From: Zhengitettix transpicula | Taxonomy: Eukaryota; Arthropoda; Insecta; Orthoptera; Tetrigidae | Reading direction: 5' to 3' | NCBI GenBank assembly: GCA_037074705.1 | Contig: CM073594.1 | Location: forward strand, 80,477,009-80,541,008 | DNA: 64,000 nt | Shown here: in pieces, positions 10,813-23,444 of the stretch | Layout: each line of letters opens with the position of its first letter | How positions within the stretch are numbered: position 1 is the first letter of the stretch | Notes under the pieces: model-generated | What the model was told of the DNA's origin: nothing | Database searches by the model: none | Seen by the model: only the letters and a program-made list of their open reading frames with translations | Translations under genes and position numbers: made by a program

Positions 10813-13572
10813 ATGCATGTCTGTTTGCGAATTTTCTATTTCATTACGTTCTTTATGGTATAGGTTCCATTTGTAGCATCAGTAAAGTAGGACAAAACAA
10901 CAACATTTATTGTCCTGTTTGATTTGTTGGCAACGTCGCGAACTGCAACATTGCAAAAGCAGTGCCGGTAACAGATGAGTAACTCTCACGACAATAGATC
11001 TTTGCTTTGCTTCTAGAGGTTAATGTTCAGACAAACGAATGAAAAACTATTGTAGTCCCAGATATTGAGTACCGTAAACAAATATTTTTGTAAGATTTAA
11101 ATTCCTGTGAAAGAAATTTACGTTTTAAAGCCGTGGACTCAACGACGTCTCAAGGTAATAAGAAAACTTTAAAAGAAAAATTTTCATGGCAGTATTCTTC
11201 TCGCCGTTCTTTTGAAAAGGTCGAATCTAGTACCTTTCTATGACTTATTTCTCTTTCTTCCTAAGCGCTCCATAGTGAGTGAACGATCGCATGGTTTAAT
11301 ATTGCTATATCAGAAAAAGTTAAAATAAATTGGTTAACTAAATGTGTTTTATAATTGTTTTCAAATAAAATACAATGTTCATAATTTTTATACGAATTCT
11401 GTTAAATTCAAATCATACCTTTTGTTTCTTCATAACTAAGAAGCTTCAGTCAGATGACACTTAAAAATTTTTATTGGGTATTATTAAATTTAGGACTGAA
11501 ATGTTTAGCTTTCGATAAGATTTCTTTCTCAATTTAAAACACTCAAAGGAATATTTTTCTTATACTTATGTTTAACCTGCGGTGATTTATTAACAATTTA
11601 TGTTATTTGTGGATATACTCTAAAAATTATTGGCTGTTCGAAAAAACGGAAACTAACGTAAGTGAGAAGATTAAAATATTTCTTCTATTAGATTTTAAAT
11701 ATCACAGTACTTCAAACAGATAATAGTCTGTTGCAATTGAAAACTTTAAGTATTTTTCTATATTATTGTGAAGCTCACACGTCATTATTAACAGTCAGTT
11801 GTTATTCAGACGCTATTATTAACAAGTGGTTATGCGTATTGTGCTCGTAACTGATGATACAATGTGGCGTTTAAATTATGAGAAAAAAGACAATCTTTTA
11901 ATAATTAGAAATATAGCCAAATACAAAAAAAAGTAAAAATATAAATATTACATTACGCCTATAAGAGATCACTTATTTTGTCTGTAATTGGCCATCTTTC
12001 TTAATATTAATTTTCAATCAGACGAAAATTTTTCATTTAAAAAAACAATCTTTTATTATCTGCCAAGTGCTGACGAATATTTAGGTAGCTCTGGTAGGAA
12101 TTTAGGTTGTTTAGAATATGAGAAAATTTAAATTACTTTTCCGTGCTTTCTTTTCGTTATAAATGCTTAAAATTATTAACAAAAATTCAGGGAAAAGAAG
12201 ACCTTCGCCTGCATTAAGGACATAACTTAAATACGAACATGAAAATCATTCTAACATCTGTAAGAGAGAATTAATTTTGAAATTCATATCCTGATAATTT
12301 AAAATTTAGAATTGTGGCTAGTCACTTCTTTCACTAGCAGCTCTGATCTTCCTTCTCAGAAACTGAGAAGCGTTTTATTTATTGCGGCAAGGACAAATAT
12401 GCATACGGTCACTAGAAGAGTAGAAACATAACAAACTGACCGTAATTAAGATTTGAAACCTCCTTAGGTTTTTACGGAAGCTTATTAACAATTTCTAAAC
12501 GACGTTTTACTCAGTTTTACTTAGAACCAAATAAAAATAAAAATGCATTAAATATAATATTCTATTAGTGATAACACATCAAATTAAAATAGTCCACTTA
12601 AATATGTTCCAATTTAGATAGAAAACAAAAACAAATAAAACTTCACTCACCAAAGTTTTTATGGCACATTCAGAATTCAAAAATCAGAGACATCATTATT
12701 TAATAGATTTTATAATCATATAATTTGTTTAAGGTAATAAGTTACGAATGGAGGAGAGGAACGATCCTGTTATTGAAATAATGTATTATTAAGACAGAAG
12801 TAATATTACAAAAACACATGAAATACATCTTTATTTGTGATAATCTTATAAATGTTTATTGTGAACCAGATTAAGTTATAAGATATTGTCGCTATATTTT
12901 GATAAACAAAGTTCTATTGACACAAATTAATACAAATGATAATTTTAATTTAAGCCGATTCAGATTAAAATGTTTATTTCAATAAAGGAATTGAGGGGTT
13001 AAAGAAATATTCGTTGATGAACAGAGAATTTAAACATATAATAGTATTAAAATAGCAATGTTTTAGTTAAATCAAATATCGATATTAAAATAATATTTGG
13101 AAATAAATTTATAATAAATTACGTTATATTTGTTAAGTAGACAAATTTGAATGTGCCGATATTATTTAATTTGAATTATATTTACTGTATTCTGTGTTAC
13201 CCACATATTTACAACTTTGTAAAATATATTATTGGATAACATTATAGAAAACTTTATTTCTAACAGAATAAAATAATTAATTCAAATTTTAATATTATTA
13301 AAAATTATTAGATTCATAAATTATTTACAATCAGTTTTGCATGTATCAGAAATGGGCTAGTTGTTGTTTGTATATATTAAATATAAAAAATTATAATAGT
13401 TATTATTCTAGATATCTCAAAAAAATTTTCGATTCAGAGAAATGAGTGAGAAGATTTTCTTCTATACAAGGTTTGTTAATGAAATTAAATGCTAGTAATA
13501 AAATTTAGCTATATTTCTGGAGAGAACTTCATCTATCAATTTGGATTACAAGTTATCGGTCACACTTTTTAT
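10813..13572. other. 2.7 kb AT-rich desert
   Basis: No open frame of 60 codons or more, no TE motif and no RNA-gene signature recognised on either strand. Confidence 0.6.
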
Positions 13573-13615
13573 TTACACATTTACACATTAACACATTTAC
13601 ACATTTACACATTAA
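13573..13615. repeat. Minisatellite, 8-base ACACATTT unit
   Basis: Five to six copies of an 8-base ACACATTT/ACACATTA unit in tandem. Confidence 0.8.
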
Positions 13616-13768
13616 TATTTTACAAAATTATATTAAAACAATAAAGACAAACAATCTTATAGAATATTATGTTTCGTGGACTTACGTTTCAGAGATATTT
13701 TACCGCAAATCAGTGGTAATTAATTACATATAATGTCAGTATTACAGATTTAAAATAATTCTCTCTGA

Positions 13769-14150
13769 ATGTCTTTCGTTTTTTTTAGATCAGCCATTTG
13801 GCATTCCACGTTACGCAAACATCACTCCCACATGCACACACACGTTGTGTTGATGCTATCAATTTATCCGGTTTTGCATCCTATTAATTTCGGTGTTATT
13901 TGCTCAAACTCCGTGAATGATTCATTCGGCGGAAGTGAGGGAGGGCTATGGAGTAGAGGGGAGGTCCGGAACAGCTGCGGGGGATGGGGATTATGTTTGG
14001 GACGTCACAAAATACCGACGCTCTGACAATCAGCAATCATTAAACATAGCCGGTGGCTGCTCAAACACCAATGTCACTGATTATTTGCGCATTTCAACAA
14101 GGATTTCAACAGCGGTTTCCGTAGAGAAACCCTTCAAACTATTCTCTTAA
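13769..14150 (+). other. GC-balanced patch with two overlapping unrecognised frames
   Basis: Base composition rises against the surrounding AT-rich DNA, chiefly at 13915-14040. Two short frames (13769-14026 and 13917-14150) overlap in different phases and neither shows a motif. A T run with TTTTTTAGATC just before 13790 could pass as a splice acceptor, but no matching donor pair is convincing. It may be a diverged exon, a regulatory patch or old TE sequence. Confidence 0.2.
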
Positions 14151-17100
14151 AAAAAATCGAACGGAAGGATAGCAACAGTAAATTTGGGAATAAGCTTGGG
14201 GCAAAGTGATCGTGCACCACACAGAAAAGGAAATAAATTCTGCACTAGCTCACAATTTCAAAACTCGTAGTACCATAAGGTGATATTGTGCTGCGGGATA
14301 GCATACTTTAGAAAATCGAAACATTGAGCTGCTTTTCAACGATACAAATACTGATTGTCTAATTGGAGAATTGTATGGAACTGTCCGAACTGATGTCTCA
14401 AATCAAATTAATTATTTTAACTGATCAACTCAATTAAAAGCTAACTTATTTGGAACATATATCAACAGATGAAAAATACATTCAAACAAATAATTATGAA
14501 TCATTTTTAAATTCCAGTGAGGCATGAAATTATAAACGTTCGTTGAATATTAAGAAACTACTTCACGCTTTCAAAACAACAATTTATTAAATTCCCATAA
14601 TTATTTACAAATAGCTGACTTCATATTCAATTTTTATGAATAATTACTGCTTAAAATTAAATTAAGTCACAGAAACAATCCTTTATGTACCTATTCATAC
14701 GAAGTTTTGGATCCAACTTTGAATATCCGGAGTTTGTCATAACACAAATAAGGAAATAATATTAATTAAAAATTACAGAATATTAAACAGAATATAAAAT
14801 ATATCTTCGTAGCATGGCGTGCGTATTTAAATATTATAATCTATAAAAAATAAAGTATATAAATGTATATACAGGTAAAAATAATAAATTTTTATTACAT
14901 GTTATTAGATTTCATAAAACAAGAAATAATTTTTACGTTTATTTCTATTTATAATTAGTTGATTAACGCATTCCACTCGTTAATTCATTAAATTAGGCGC
15001 CTTATATACATAATAATTTTTCAGAATCTCAATAACCTTTAATCTGAGGAGTTTCGCACAAAAACAATTAATATTCTGAAATGCGATTTTAAAACAGATA
15101 TACACTTAATTAGCCTAATACCACACATTCTGAAATTATTGAAACCGGTGTGTTTAGCTTGAATCTTTGAAAACGTGATCCCGAGAATAATCATTTCTCT
15201 GCATTTATTCGGACAAATTGCATTGATAATAGTTACGAACAAATGGAAAAATTACCCATATTTCATTCTTAGATTTCTGAATTCGAAGATAATGTATTAA
15301 TTCAGTATATCATAAATTATGTAATAACCTATTAAATTATTTGCATAAATGTAGCCTATACTTGTGGAATATAAGGATATAAAGCTTTACAAAGTTAGAA
15401 ATTATGTATTTATAAAAAAATACCAGTAATGTGCAGCTATTCTTATTTCGCGAGAAAACAAGTAAATTATTTGACACGCCTAATATAATATAATCGCAGA
15501 CTTTCGATAATTTAATTTTTTTAGTTTCTGTAATAAATTAAAATATCTATTCCTGCCATAAAAATAATTTTTCGCAACTGTGATGCAGTCGATATTAAGA
15601 TTCTTTAATTAGTTTATATTGATAACACTTATTTGTTTTAATAAACAGAACGGATAATTTTTTCCATATATTAATATGCATAAATTCAATAAATTATGCA
15701 TGTTAAGCATTCATATTTCATAAGTAAATCAATTTTACGATTGTATAGTTAAATAAATCCTAAGTTATTAATTACAAGAATTAACCTGAAGTTATTCAAA
15801 GTGTCTTCTTAAGACAAATTCAGAAAAAGAATACAGAAAAAAGGCCAAGGCGAAGTCCCTTTTGTATACAATAAAAATTAGAATAAATCGCCACGTTTAA
15901 TGCGATTTTATGATTCCTGAAACGTTTAGTTTTATACTCATTACGAAATCGTTTATCTAACATGAAAAACCATCACCAGGGTTTGACAAGAATCTATATA
16001 AGGTCAAATAAAAATAGATTTCACAATATCAAAACAAAATAAAATATTAAATTATTTTAGTTACATTTATCGTTACATCTATTAACATTATAGAAGAGTG
16101 ATTAGAAACTTTTACATATTTCAAGGCTTGGCAGCGTGCTTAATCGACAGATTGTCAAATATCTTGAAACAATTTAGTGTATTAAGAAATAAATATTTCT
16201 TTTAAAGTAAAATCGTAACACCATGGATTTATAATATAAAACTTGTCACCCACATTATTGCATAAAATGCAGAAGTATTTCAGTCCAAATAATGAGATGC
16301 CAATTTCGCTTTCCTGAAAATCCGGATAATAAACTCTGTATGCGAAATCGGAATATATTAAGTTATAAGAAAAACTTACACGTTTTTAAGGAATACTATA
16401 AAATGGGATATATTGGTTTTAAACTGGACATTTGTTTCCTAAAGACTTGTTACGTTTATAACAACTAATCTATTGTAAAAACTAATTTTTAAGCGTAAAG
16501 GTATACCTAAGATTATTTAGTATTCTAGGATGAAATCACTGTAATGTTATATGCTAATATCTTGGAGTATTCACACAATGACTCTCGAAAACTTAGATGA
16601 GTACACAGGATTATTATTTTGGTCGAAGACACAGTGGGTGCTAAGAATAGAATTAAGGGTGTTAGATGTAATAAATGGAGAAGTTAGCACAGGATATTAC
16701 GTTAGCATAGCTGTATCACAAATAACTGTAAAAAATGCCTATAAAGAATTAAAATATTACTGTTTTAATATATTTATAATTCTGGTAAAATGTTGCCATA
16801 ATTATAAAAATATTATCTGGCTACCAACAGCGATTTTATGAATAGAAGTTGTATACATAATATATAGGACACATAGTGAAACGAAATGAATGCAGTAAGA
16901 ACGCCGATTTTAAGAGGTTTCCTGGATGTTTAAATCGCATCATACCGAAAACTAATTCTTTACACAATAAAGTATTAAGGTACTTACTAATTTTAAATAA
17001 ATTGTGCTATGACAGATCACTATAAAGTTGATGGAGTCATAAAATATACACGTACTTAACGTTCTTCCACGTGATTTACAGAAAAGACTGAAAGTGGTAG

Positions 17101-17235
17101 TGACAGATCGGAATAGTTACACTTGATACAATTTAATGTTGAACTTACTTTGTTCGGTAGTTGCGTAAACTATTCGCGGAATTGTTGTTTTGACAACGTA
17201 AAATGTTATTATTCCGAGGGAATTTTTTTTTCTAA
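14151..17235. other. 3 kb AT-rich, no gene seen
   Basis: Frames at 15039-15242 (minus) and 16551-16841 (plus) are motif-free and composition-driven. No TE motif recognised. Confidence 0.55.
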
Positions 17236-17239
17236 TTTT

Positions 17240-17420
17240 CACTGGTTGTCGCACTGAGAGCGAGGGCACGCATGAGCGCGAAGCCGCGGCAGAGAGAGCA
17301 CTACGTCCTGGCGCTGCGCCCGCCCGACACGCACTGCGCGACGCCACCACGACCGACGCCGAAGCCTGCCGACGCCGCAGCGGGCCTGTTGCTCTGCTGC
17401 ACTGGAATGCAATTTCATCA
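17240..17420. promoter_or_regulatory. Isolated CpG-dense island
   Basis: About 22 CpG dinucleotides fall within roughly 140 bases (17261-17400), in DNA that is otherwise AT-rich and CpG-poor. Frames are open across it on both strands (17272-17454 plus, 17117-17548 minus), which is expected for GC-rich sequence. The minus frame starts with a basic, helix-like segment upstream of the island, and I recognise no domain. It may mark a promoter or 5' exon of a host gene, an exon alone, or a GC-rich insertion. No TATA box or clear splice site decides the strand. Confidence 0.4.
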
Positions 17421-17549
17421 ACTACAAACGCTCTTTGTCCTAAAACCCCTCTGACCCTTTTCTTCAGCGCTTTCAGAATTGTAACCAGTTCCTTTTCCAG
17501 TGAAACGACGGACATAAACGTTATGATTCTAACTACTTTAGTAGACACT

Positions 17550-18030
17550 GAAAGCCACGATTTTATAAATGTAATTCAAATTATATTCACAAATGACGGC
17601 AGTGTGCTTTGGGTACAGCGACGTAACGTTACTTTTGAAGTGAATTTTAACCACGCTTCCGTTCCAGCTAAACACAACAACAACGAAAATAAGCGACATG
17701 GTGGAAATAATATGTTTATTATTAAACTATCTGGGTGCCCAACGATGCACGGGTACTCATTCTTTACACAGTTACAATCAAATACGTAAAATTATAATGA
17801 TATACACATAACCAATATTTTTCAAGAATCTCACTGAAATAATTCGTCAGTTTTAGCACATTAATAATCATTAAATTGTAATGATTAAAAAATATTAGGT
17901 ATGTATTTAACCATCATTCTGTGTCTCCTCCACTAAAAAAAATGGAAAAAATCATGGTAGCTGCCATATTTATACCACGCCAGTCAAGTTGTTTAAAAGA
18001 AAATTAGTTCCACAGATCGTATTGTTTTTT
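17550..18030. other. No gene seen
   Basis: The 88-codon frame at 17523-17789 continues from the CpG island flank and has no motif. Confidence 0.4.
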
Positions 18031-18034
18031 TATC

Positions 18035-18785
18035 ATTATTTCGATAGTGCCCGACGTTGCCCATGTACTTATTTATATAAACCAGAAAAAGTATTTATTT
18101 CTTCATTATTCTTTAGTCAAGGAGTGATTCTACTTACCTATGCAGAGAGAATGATAATTTCATCAACATTCCATCCCCGGTGCTATAAAATACTTTGAAT
18201 TTTATTGCATCAATGTCAACAAACATACCTCCGAATTTCTTCTTGACTATTGCAAAATATAATTGTCCCTCAGTCTTCAGAAATTACGAAATATTAAATT
18301 GAAGAAATTCTTAGCTACATTCACAGTGTAAATAAAGGGTCGCCATATTGGAGTCACTAATATTGCGCGAAAATTAACTTACATTTTCCGTAAGGATCGT
18401 AAAGTATTTCGTATTGTTTTTTAATATCAATCGATGGAGTATTTGTGGTTAAAATTATACTTTTTATAACACGAAAATATTTCATTAAAAAAAATGAACA
18501 ATTTACTTTTTGTGCAGATCGACGCGTAGTAAAGTCTCTCTCGCGAGTGCTGTGACGTCATGATTTCTTGACGCGCAGTAATTTAACACATGAAGATGAT
18601 TTTTTTAAAATTATAATTCTGTCCACCTTTATGTTATGGGTTTCTCACCCGCACAGTACCGTTTATCGTGTTTTGAAGAATATGTGTACCAAGTTCCGTT
18701 GAAATCTGTCCACGCGTTAAAATTTGTATAAAGATTAACGTAAATACATACATACAAATATACATAATTTTTTATTATATAGATA
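18035..18785 (+). repeat. Widespread invertebrate dispersed repeat, family D-like ends
   Basis: Starts near a CCCGACGTTGCCC motif. It ends with a GTGTACCAAGTTCCGTTGAA...CTGTCCACGCGTT stretch, a short TACATACATACAAATATACAT run and TATTATATAGATAGAT. That end pattern (a 'could not be told apart' box, CATACA run, TATATAGAT) is found in many arthropod genomes in dispersed repeats of uncertain mechanism. The middle is diverged. Confidence 0.5.
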
Positions 18786-18789
18786 GATT

Positions 18790-19310
18790 TTCCACTTACA
18801 ATTATTGAAATATCCTTAATAAATATTCAAATTACTAGGAATTTGTTTTGTCAGTGTTTATAACCCGATGGTCCCCTTATTCAGCGCTTTCGGATTCGAA
18901 GGGATTCACCTTACTTTATAATGGTGGACGAAACCATAAACAATGATTTAGTAAATCATATTAAATTAACGTTTTTATAAATAACAGCATCTCTTTGAAA
19001 AAGCGAACTAACACTAAGGCGATAATAAGACTAAGGTAACTACAGACCGATTCTTATAGTATTGATCTGAACATATTCATTCTGACTTGAAAGCTGATGT
19101 GGAAACAAAACAAAGATTCTATAATCATCATGATGGACTTTGGAAGGATTTTTCCTGCGGAAACCTGGTCGTTTCCTTATTTTGTGTGATATAGATACTG
19201 ATTTTCGTTTGCACACAATAATAATATATTTTCCGAAAGCTTTCGGTGTCGTGCCGCAATGTATAGTTAGGCAGAACAGATATTGACAGAAATATCATAC
19301 TTCTGTTCCA
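18790..19310. other. No gene seen
   Basis: No recognisable coding or repeat signal before the reverse transcriptase relic. Confidence 0.4.
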
Positions 19311-19427
19311 GGAATTTTTAAGTGGACGTATACAGAGACAAAGAGTTTGACAGCAGTGGTCGCAACAAGGAAACGTGGGTGTTCCTCAAGGGTATGTGAT
19401 AGGACCACCATTCTTTTTCATTTAGAA
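19311..19427 (+). pseudogene. Non-LTR reverse transcriptase fragment (GVPQG region)
   Basis: In one frame, interrupted by one stop, the translation reads FLSGRIQRQRV, then QQWSQQGNVGVPQGYVIGPP (box at 19378-19407) and FFFI. This is the conserved fingers-to-palm segment before the catalytic aspartates of non-LTR reverse transcriptases (WISSFLSGR...GVPQGSVLGPLLF). The FADD box that should follow is missing, because family C sequence begins about 110 bases downstream. The fragment is too short to name the clade. Confidence 0.75.
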
Positions 19428-19538
19428 GTATAATATTTAAACAAACAGTATACCTTTTTCTGGCCATTGTTTTACATATAGGATGATATAAACCCTATTT
19501 TGACTGAAGTAGTTTTTAAAAATCCCTTAAATAGTTGG

Positions 19539-20226
19539 ATTAATAGTAACAGTCAGAACAAAAATAGCCAAAAACACACAAAAGAAGTAATGATATTAAT
19601 ACCACACAAAGTTTCTAGAAACATTGTTCGTTTCTTCAGCTGTAAAGAAAACTTAAAAAAATAACAAGAGCAAAGAGCGACACAACTAAACAATAGAGTT
19701 AAAAAACCCACAGTCTTTTGCCAGCTTACTTACAACATTTAAATAATAACTTAAACAGTATTTTATTCTTTAATTCTAAACTTTCATCCTATTTCAATAT
19801 TAAAATTTAATTTTTTTACAGTTGCGTACTTTAAATTTATAAATTAAAGACATACAATAACACATTTATTCTTTAACGGTACAACTTGTTTATCATGAGA
19901 ATTTTATAACTAGAATGTTGCCGGCCAACATATATACTTAATTTTTTTTCGCCAATCCTCTCGTTTAATCAGATACCATTTCAAAGTCAATAACTTTGAT
20001 TTCCTATTTACCAAAACTGTTCCCAAGATAAGCATCAAAATGGCAAAAGGCTTTTGAGTTTTGCCAACAGTTTTGTCGCTCTAAGTTCTTGGGTCTTTTT
20101 AGTTATCTTCGTACGTGAAAAAAGACACAAGGTTTCTTCTAGAAACATTGTGTGGTACTTACATCACCACTTCTTTTGCTGTTTTTGGCTATTTTTCTTA
20201 TTATTAATTTTTAATACAGACTTTTA
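19539..20226. mobile_element. Family C Penelope-like inverted-repeat element, about 690 bp
   Basis: Arms at 19539-19650 and 20131-20226 are inverted copies sharing AAATAGCCAAAAAC, AAAAGAAGT, and a TACCACACAA-GTTTCTAGAAAC block. The GAAAC-TTGTGTGGTA string is the part that follows a hammerhead core in Penelope-like terminal repeats, and TTTCTTCAG (CTGAAGA on minus) is kept at 19631-19639. The 480-base interior is AT-rich without a recognisable protein. Together with 1541-1683 and 7190-7300 this defines one repeat family. Confidence 0.55.
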
Positions 20227-20266
20227 TTTTTCATTTTCATAGAAACAAGAAGAAAAATTTTTTAAA

Positions 20267-20840
20267 TTTTTTTTAGGGTAACAGGCTACATGAGCGTAAT
20301 CCACATGGTTGACACTCCCCTTTCATAGCACATGATTTGACGGGGGGGGGGGGGGATTTGAAAGGGGGGATGCGGAAGGGTAGAGGAAAGTAGCCAAGGG
20401 TTAACTAGGGCGCCCGGGCTATGGTTTAAGGATCATACCCGGCAATTCTCCTTAAAGTGATCCACGGAAAACCCTAGAAAAACCTGCAACAGATAAGTAG
20501 GGCATTTGGTATTTGTCTCACGCCCTTCCGATGGCGGGAGAGAGGTTTTCCGTGGGGTCGCAACATTCCCTTCTCCGTACCTCGACCAGTTTAGGAGACA
20601 GGTGGCCGACTGTTCCAATGAGAACAGCGAACAACTCTTACTGTATTCCCAAGGTCAGTGACCCCGGAAGATAAACCGCTCAAAATATGCATGTGGGAAC
20701 CTTAGTTCAAAAACGGAGAGAGGAAAAGGCATCCCCAAAGGTAGCCCCTTCCTGTCGCTACTACAAGGTTCTGCCTGCGAGCGAACATCCCTCGCAAGCA
20801 CTGCCTGTGAGAGAATAGCCCTCAAAGACCTTCCTTGGGA
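20267..20840 (-). mobile_element. Family A retroposon, copy A1
   Basis: Read on the minus strand: 5' hairpin-rich section (CTCGCAGGCAG units), then AGGTTCCCACATGC, TTCCGGGGTC, a central GC-balanced body, CTACCTTCCTCTACCC, and the 3' end AGCCTGTTACCCTAAAAAAA. The poly(A) lies at 20267-20274 and the G run at 20341-20354 replaces part of the usual AAAGGGGGG box. Near full length by comparison with A11. Confidence 0.8.
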
Positions 20841-21278
20841 TGTGGAAGGGGAGGGGTAGCAGGCTAAATGAGGTTAATCCGCATGGTGGCAACTCCCCAT
20901 GAATAGCATAGGAAGGGATTTGAAAAGGGGTATGCGGAAGTGTAGAGGAAGGTAGCCAAGGGTTAACGACGACCCCCGGGCTTTAGTTTAAGGATCTAAC
21001 CAGGCATTCGCCTAAAAGTAATGCAGGGAAAAACCTAGAAAAACCTGCATCAGGTAGGTCGGGCATTGGGTACTTGTCCCACGCTCTTCCGATAGCTCGA
21101 AAAGGGTTTGCTGTGGGGACGCAGCATTCCTTCTCCGTACCTCGACCAGATTAAGAAGCAGCCGGCCGACCCGTTCCAAAGGGAACTGCTGCGAACAACT
21201 CTTACTGTATGCCCAAGGTCTGTGACCCCGGAACATGACCTCTCAAAACAGGCCGAGGTGCCTTGGCATGTGGGAACC
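20841..21278 (-). mobile_element. Family A retroposon, copy A2
   Basis: Same orientation as A1 and directly joined to it head to tail. It lacks the 5' hairpin section, and its homology ends at the GGTTCCCACATGCC point. The 3' end carries a G-rich run in place of poly(A). Confidence 0.8.
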
Positions 21279-21545
21279 TTTTTTGGGGGGGAGGGGGTAG
21301 TCAGGCTATGAATAGGGTAATACACATAGTGTCAACTCCCCTCTTATAGCATAGGAAAGGGATTTGAAAGGGGGGATGCGGAAGGGTGGAGGAAGGTAGC
21401 CAAGGGTTAACTAGGGCCCCCGGGCTTCAGTTTAAGGATCCTACCCGGCTTTCGTCTAAAAGTAATGCAGGACAAACCCTATAAAAACCTGCATCAGGTA
21501 GGTCGGGCATTTGGTACTTGTCCCACGCCCTTCCGATGGCGGTGT
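21279..21545 (-). mobile_element. Family A retroposon, copy A3 (3' half, subfamily II)
   Basis: Third member of the head-to-tail set. Its 3' end reads CTATTCATAGCCTGACTACCCC (subfamily II) and the body stops at the GCCATCGGAAGGG point, where a reverse transcriptase relic begins. Confidence 0.8.
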
Positions 21546-21549
21546 AGGG

Positions 21550-21930
21550 CAAGGTAATAAAGGTCTATACCGCAAGGAAAAATCTGCAAGTACCTGGGGA
21601 TTTATTTAAGTTCTAATCTGGGGTGGGGAGAGTTCATGGCGTTTACCGAAAAGTCTGGGAATGCTTAAATTTTATTTTTTGGAGATTAAAAAAAGGAGCG
21701 CTGGGACCAAAGAACTGGTATATAAAGAAACTCAATGGATATTATTGGAGTGGGAAAAACGAAGTAATAATTAGATGCGGGAAGCAGCAAAATTAGTGGT
21801 CAGTGGGCCAGGGTGCGGACATGAGAAAGTCGGCGCTTTGGAGTGTGGGAACCCTTAGAGAGGTAAGAAAAAATGGCGGCCTCTCTACGATATTTTAGAC
21901 CTATACTGGTCACAAATTGTGAAACATATT
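21550..21930 (+). pseudogene. Non-LTR reverse transcriptase C-terminal relic
   Basis: The translation includes KICKYLGIYLSSNLGWGEF, followed in shifted frames by segments like ALNFIFWRLKKGA and KELVYKTLNGYYWS, then WECGNP and KKWRPLYDILDLYW. These follow the thumb region of the non-LTR retrotransposon class common in cockroaches and termites (CKYLGI.L.SDL.W..., ALHF..R.LKKG, KELAY..LVRP.LEYG, WE.L..RR...). Stops and frameshifts are frequent and the catalytic part is absent. The join to A3 at about 21545 suggests truncation by a rearrangement or by family A insertion. Confidence 0.7.
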
Positions 21931-21934
21931 ACAC

Positions 21935-23440
21935 AACACTACATGCTTTGGTTGGGGGACTCTAAATTTAAAATGAAAATCAATCTCAGAAAACAAACTT
22001 GGGGACGCTCCCAACGAGACTCAATAAATTTTTCTGTTTTAATATTTAATTTAATTTTTAAGGAATGAATTTGTTAAATAATAATAATAGTTTTAATATT
22101 TATAGATATAATATAGCATATTGCGGTGCAATGCACGTATCTAAAGTCCATTGTCATGTTTCTCTTTTAAATTCGCCGAATGCCGCCGCAGTGGAATTTG
22201 GAACAACAATTCAATTTTCCAAACAAGTGGTTATGCCAATTTTTAGAATTGAAAAAAAATCGTCAAAATAATTCATATCACATGTTTTAATTTATTTAAT
22301 TAATTTCAACAACAAATTAAAATCTCTTAACAAATTAATTATTAGATTTGTTGATCTATGCAAACTGCTAGCCACTATTTTTGTAATAAAAAATATTAAT
22401 TTTAACTCAGGCTTTTAAGAAAATTCGTTGTTTTAGAACAATTTAAGAATTGGATTGCATTTCATACGAAACTTAATTAATGAACAATTTAGGGATTTGC
22501 CTACATAAACTTCCATATTCTAGTAGAAAATTTCCGGGTGTTAAGCGCCTTAAGACAAATAAGAATCGTCGTTAATGATTCGTTTTCTGCAGATTTCCTC
22601 TTTCCTGTATCTCTTCCTCCAGTTTCTTCTTTTACAAAGTGCTATAAAACGTGCAAAAACAATACTACACATGTTCAGATGAAGAAAAAGTCTCGCGAGC
22701 CTCTTCTTTCCTTCGCTTTTTTTTTACACGACGTTCCCCCACCTGGGATAAACGTCGTCCCGATTAAACACGTGTCTAAGCGGTAAAGTTGTTTTCGACC
22801 AACCCTGGGTTTCCTGGCGTCGACGAGACTTTTGTTCTCAAAGCAAACCATTATTTTGAATTGTCTGGAGGATAAACGGTGTATTTTCTATCGGGAAAAT
22901 TATAAAGGATCAACCCGATCGTACCACACAACGAAACATTATTTTATTTAACTGGTCACGTTAAAATTGATTAAAAACTATAAATCCTTAAATATTATAG
23001 AACGGCGTGATTTAGGACTGTTATTAACTAATTTTACACCTAGCATTAAAAGTATTAAAAAAGCAGCAACCGCAAATATCGCATTAAATTTTTAAAATTA
23101 TATTCTTACAAAAATGAGTCAGGAAAATTGAGAAAGTGTTTAATAACATATATTTATTTGTTATATTATGCACTGACTGCAAATTGTTACGTGGCTCTAA
23201 AAGTTTAGTGGGTCAAACGAATAAAAATCTGCCAAGGGGGCAGACGAGGGAAAAAAAGGAGGTCCTTGAACTAGACTATTGTTCTAAGATACTAGCAAGT
23301 GAACGATGTAAAACACCAGTTCATTTAATTAATAATAAATAAAAGAATAAATAATAAAAATAAAAATATTAATAGTAAATGCGTATCCATGAAGATATTT
23401 CCATAAATGATTTACAGTGTCATTATTAAAATGTTCATCG
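21935..23440. other. No gene seen
   Basis: AT-rich. Frames at 22065-22271, 22538-22786 and 23136-23342 show no motif. Confidence 0.45.
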
Positions 23441-23444
23441 ACTT

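Noticed and set aside
17117..17548. 143-codon minus-strand open frame as a gene
   Set aside because: Openness is explained by the CpG island in the middle; composition changes abruptly inside the frame and no domain or conserved start is visible. Kept only as a possible promoter/exon patch.
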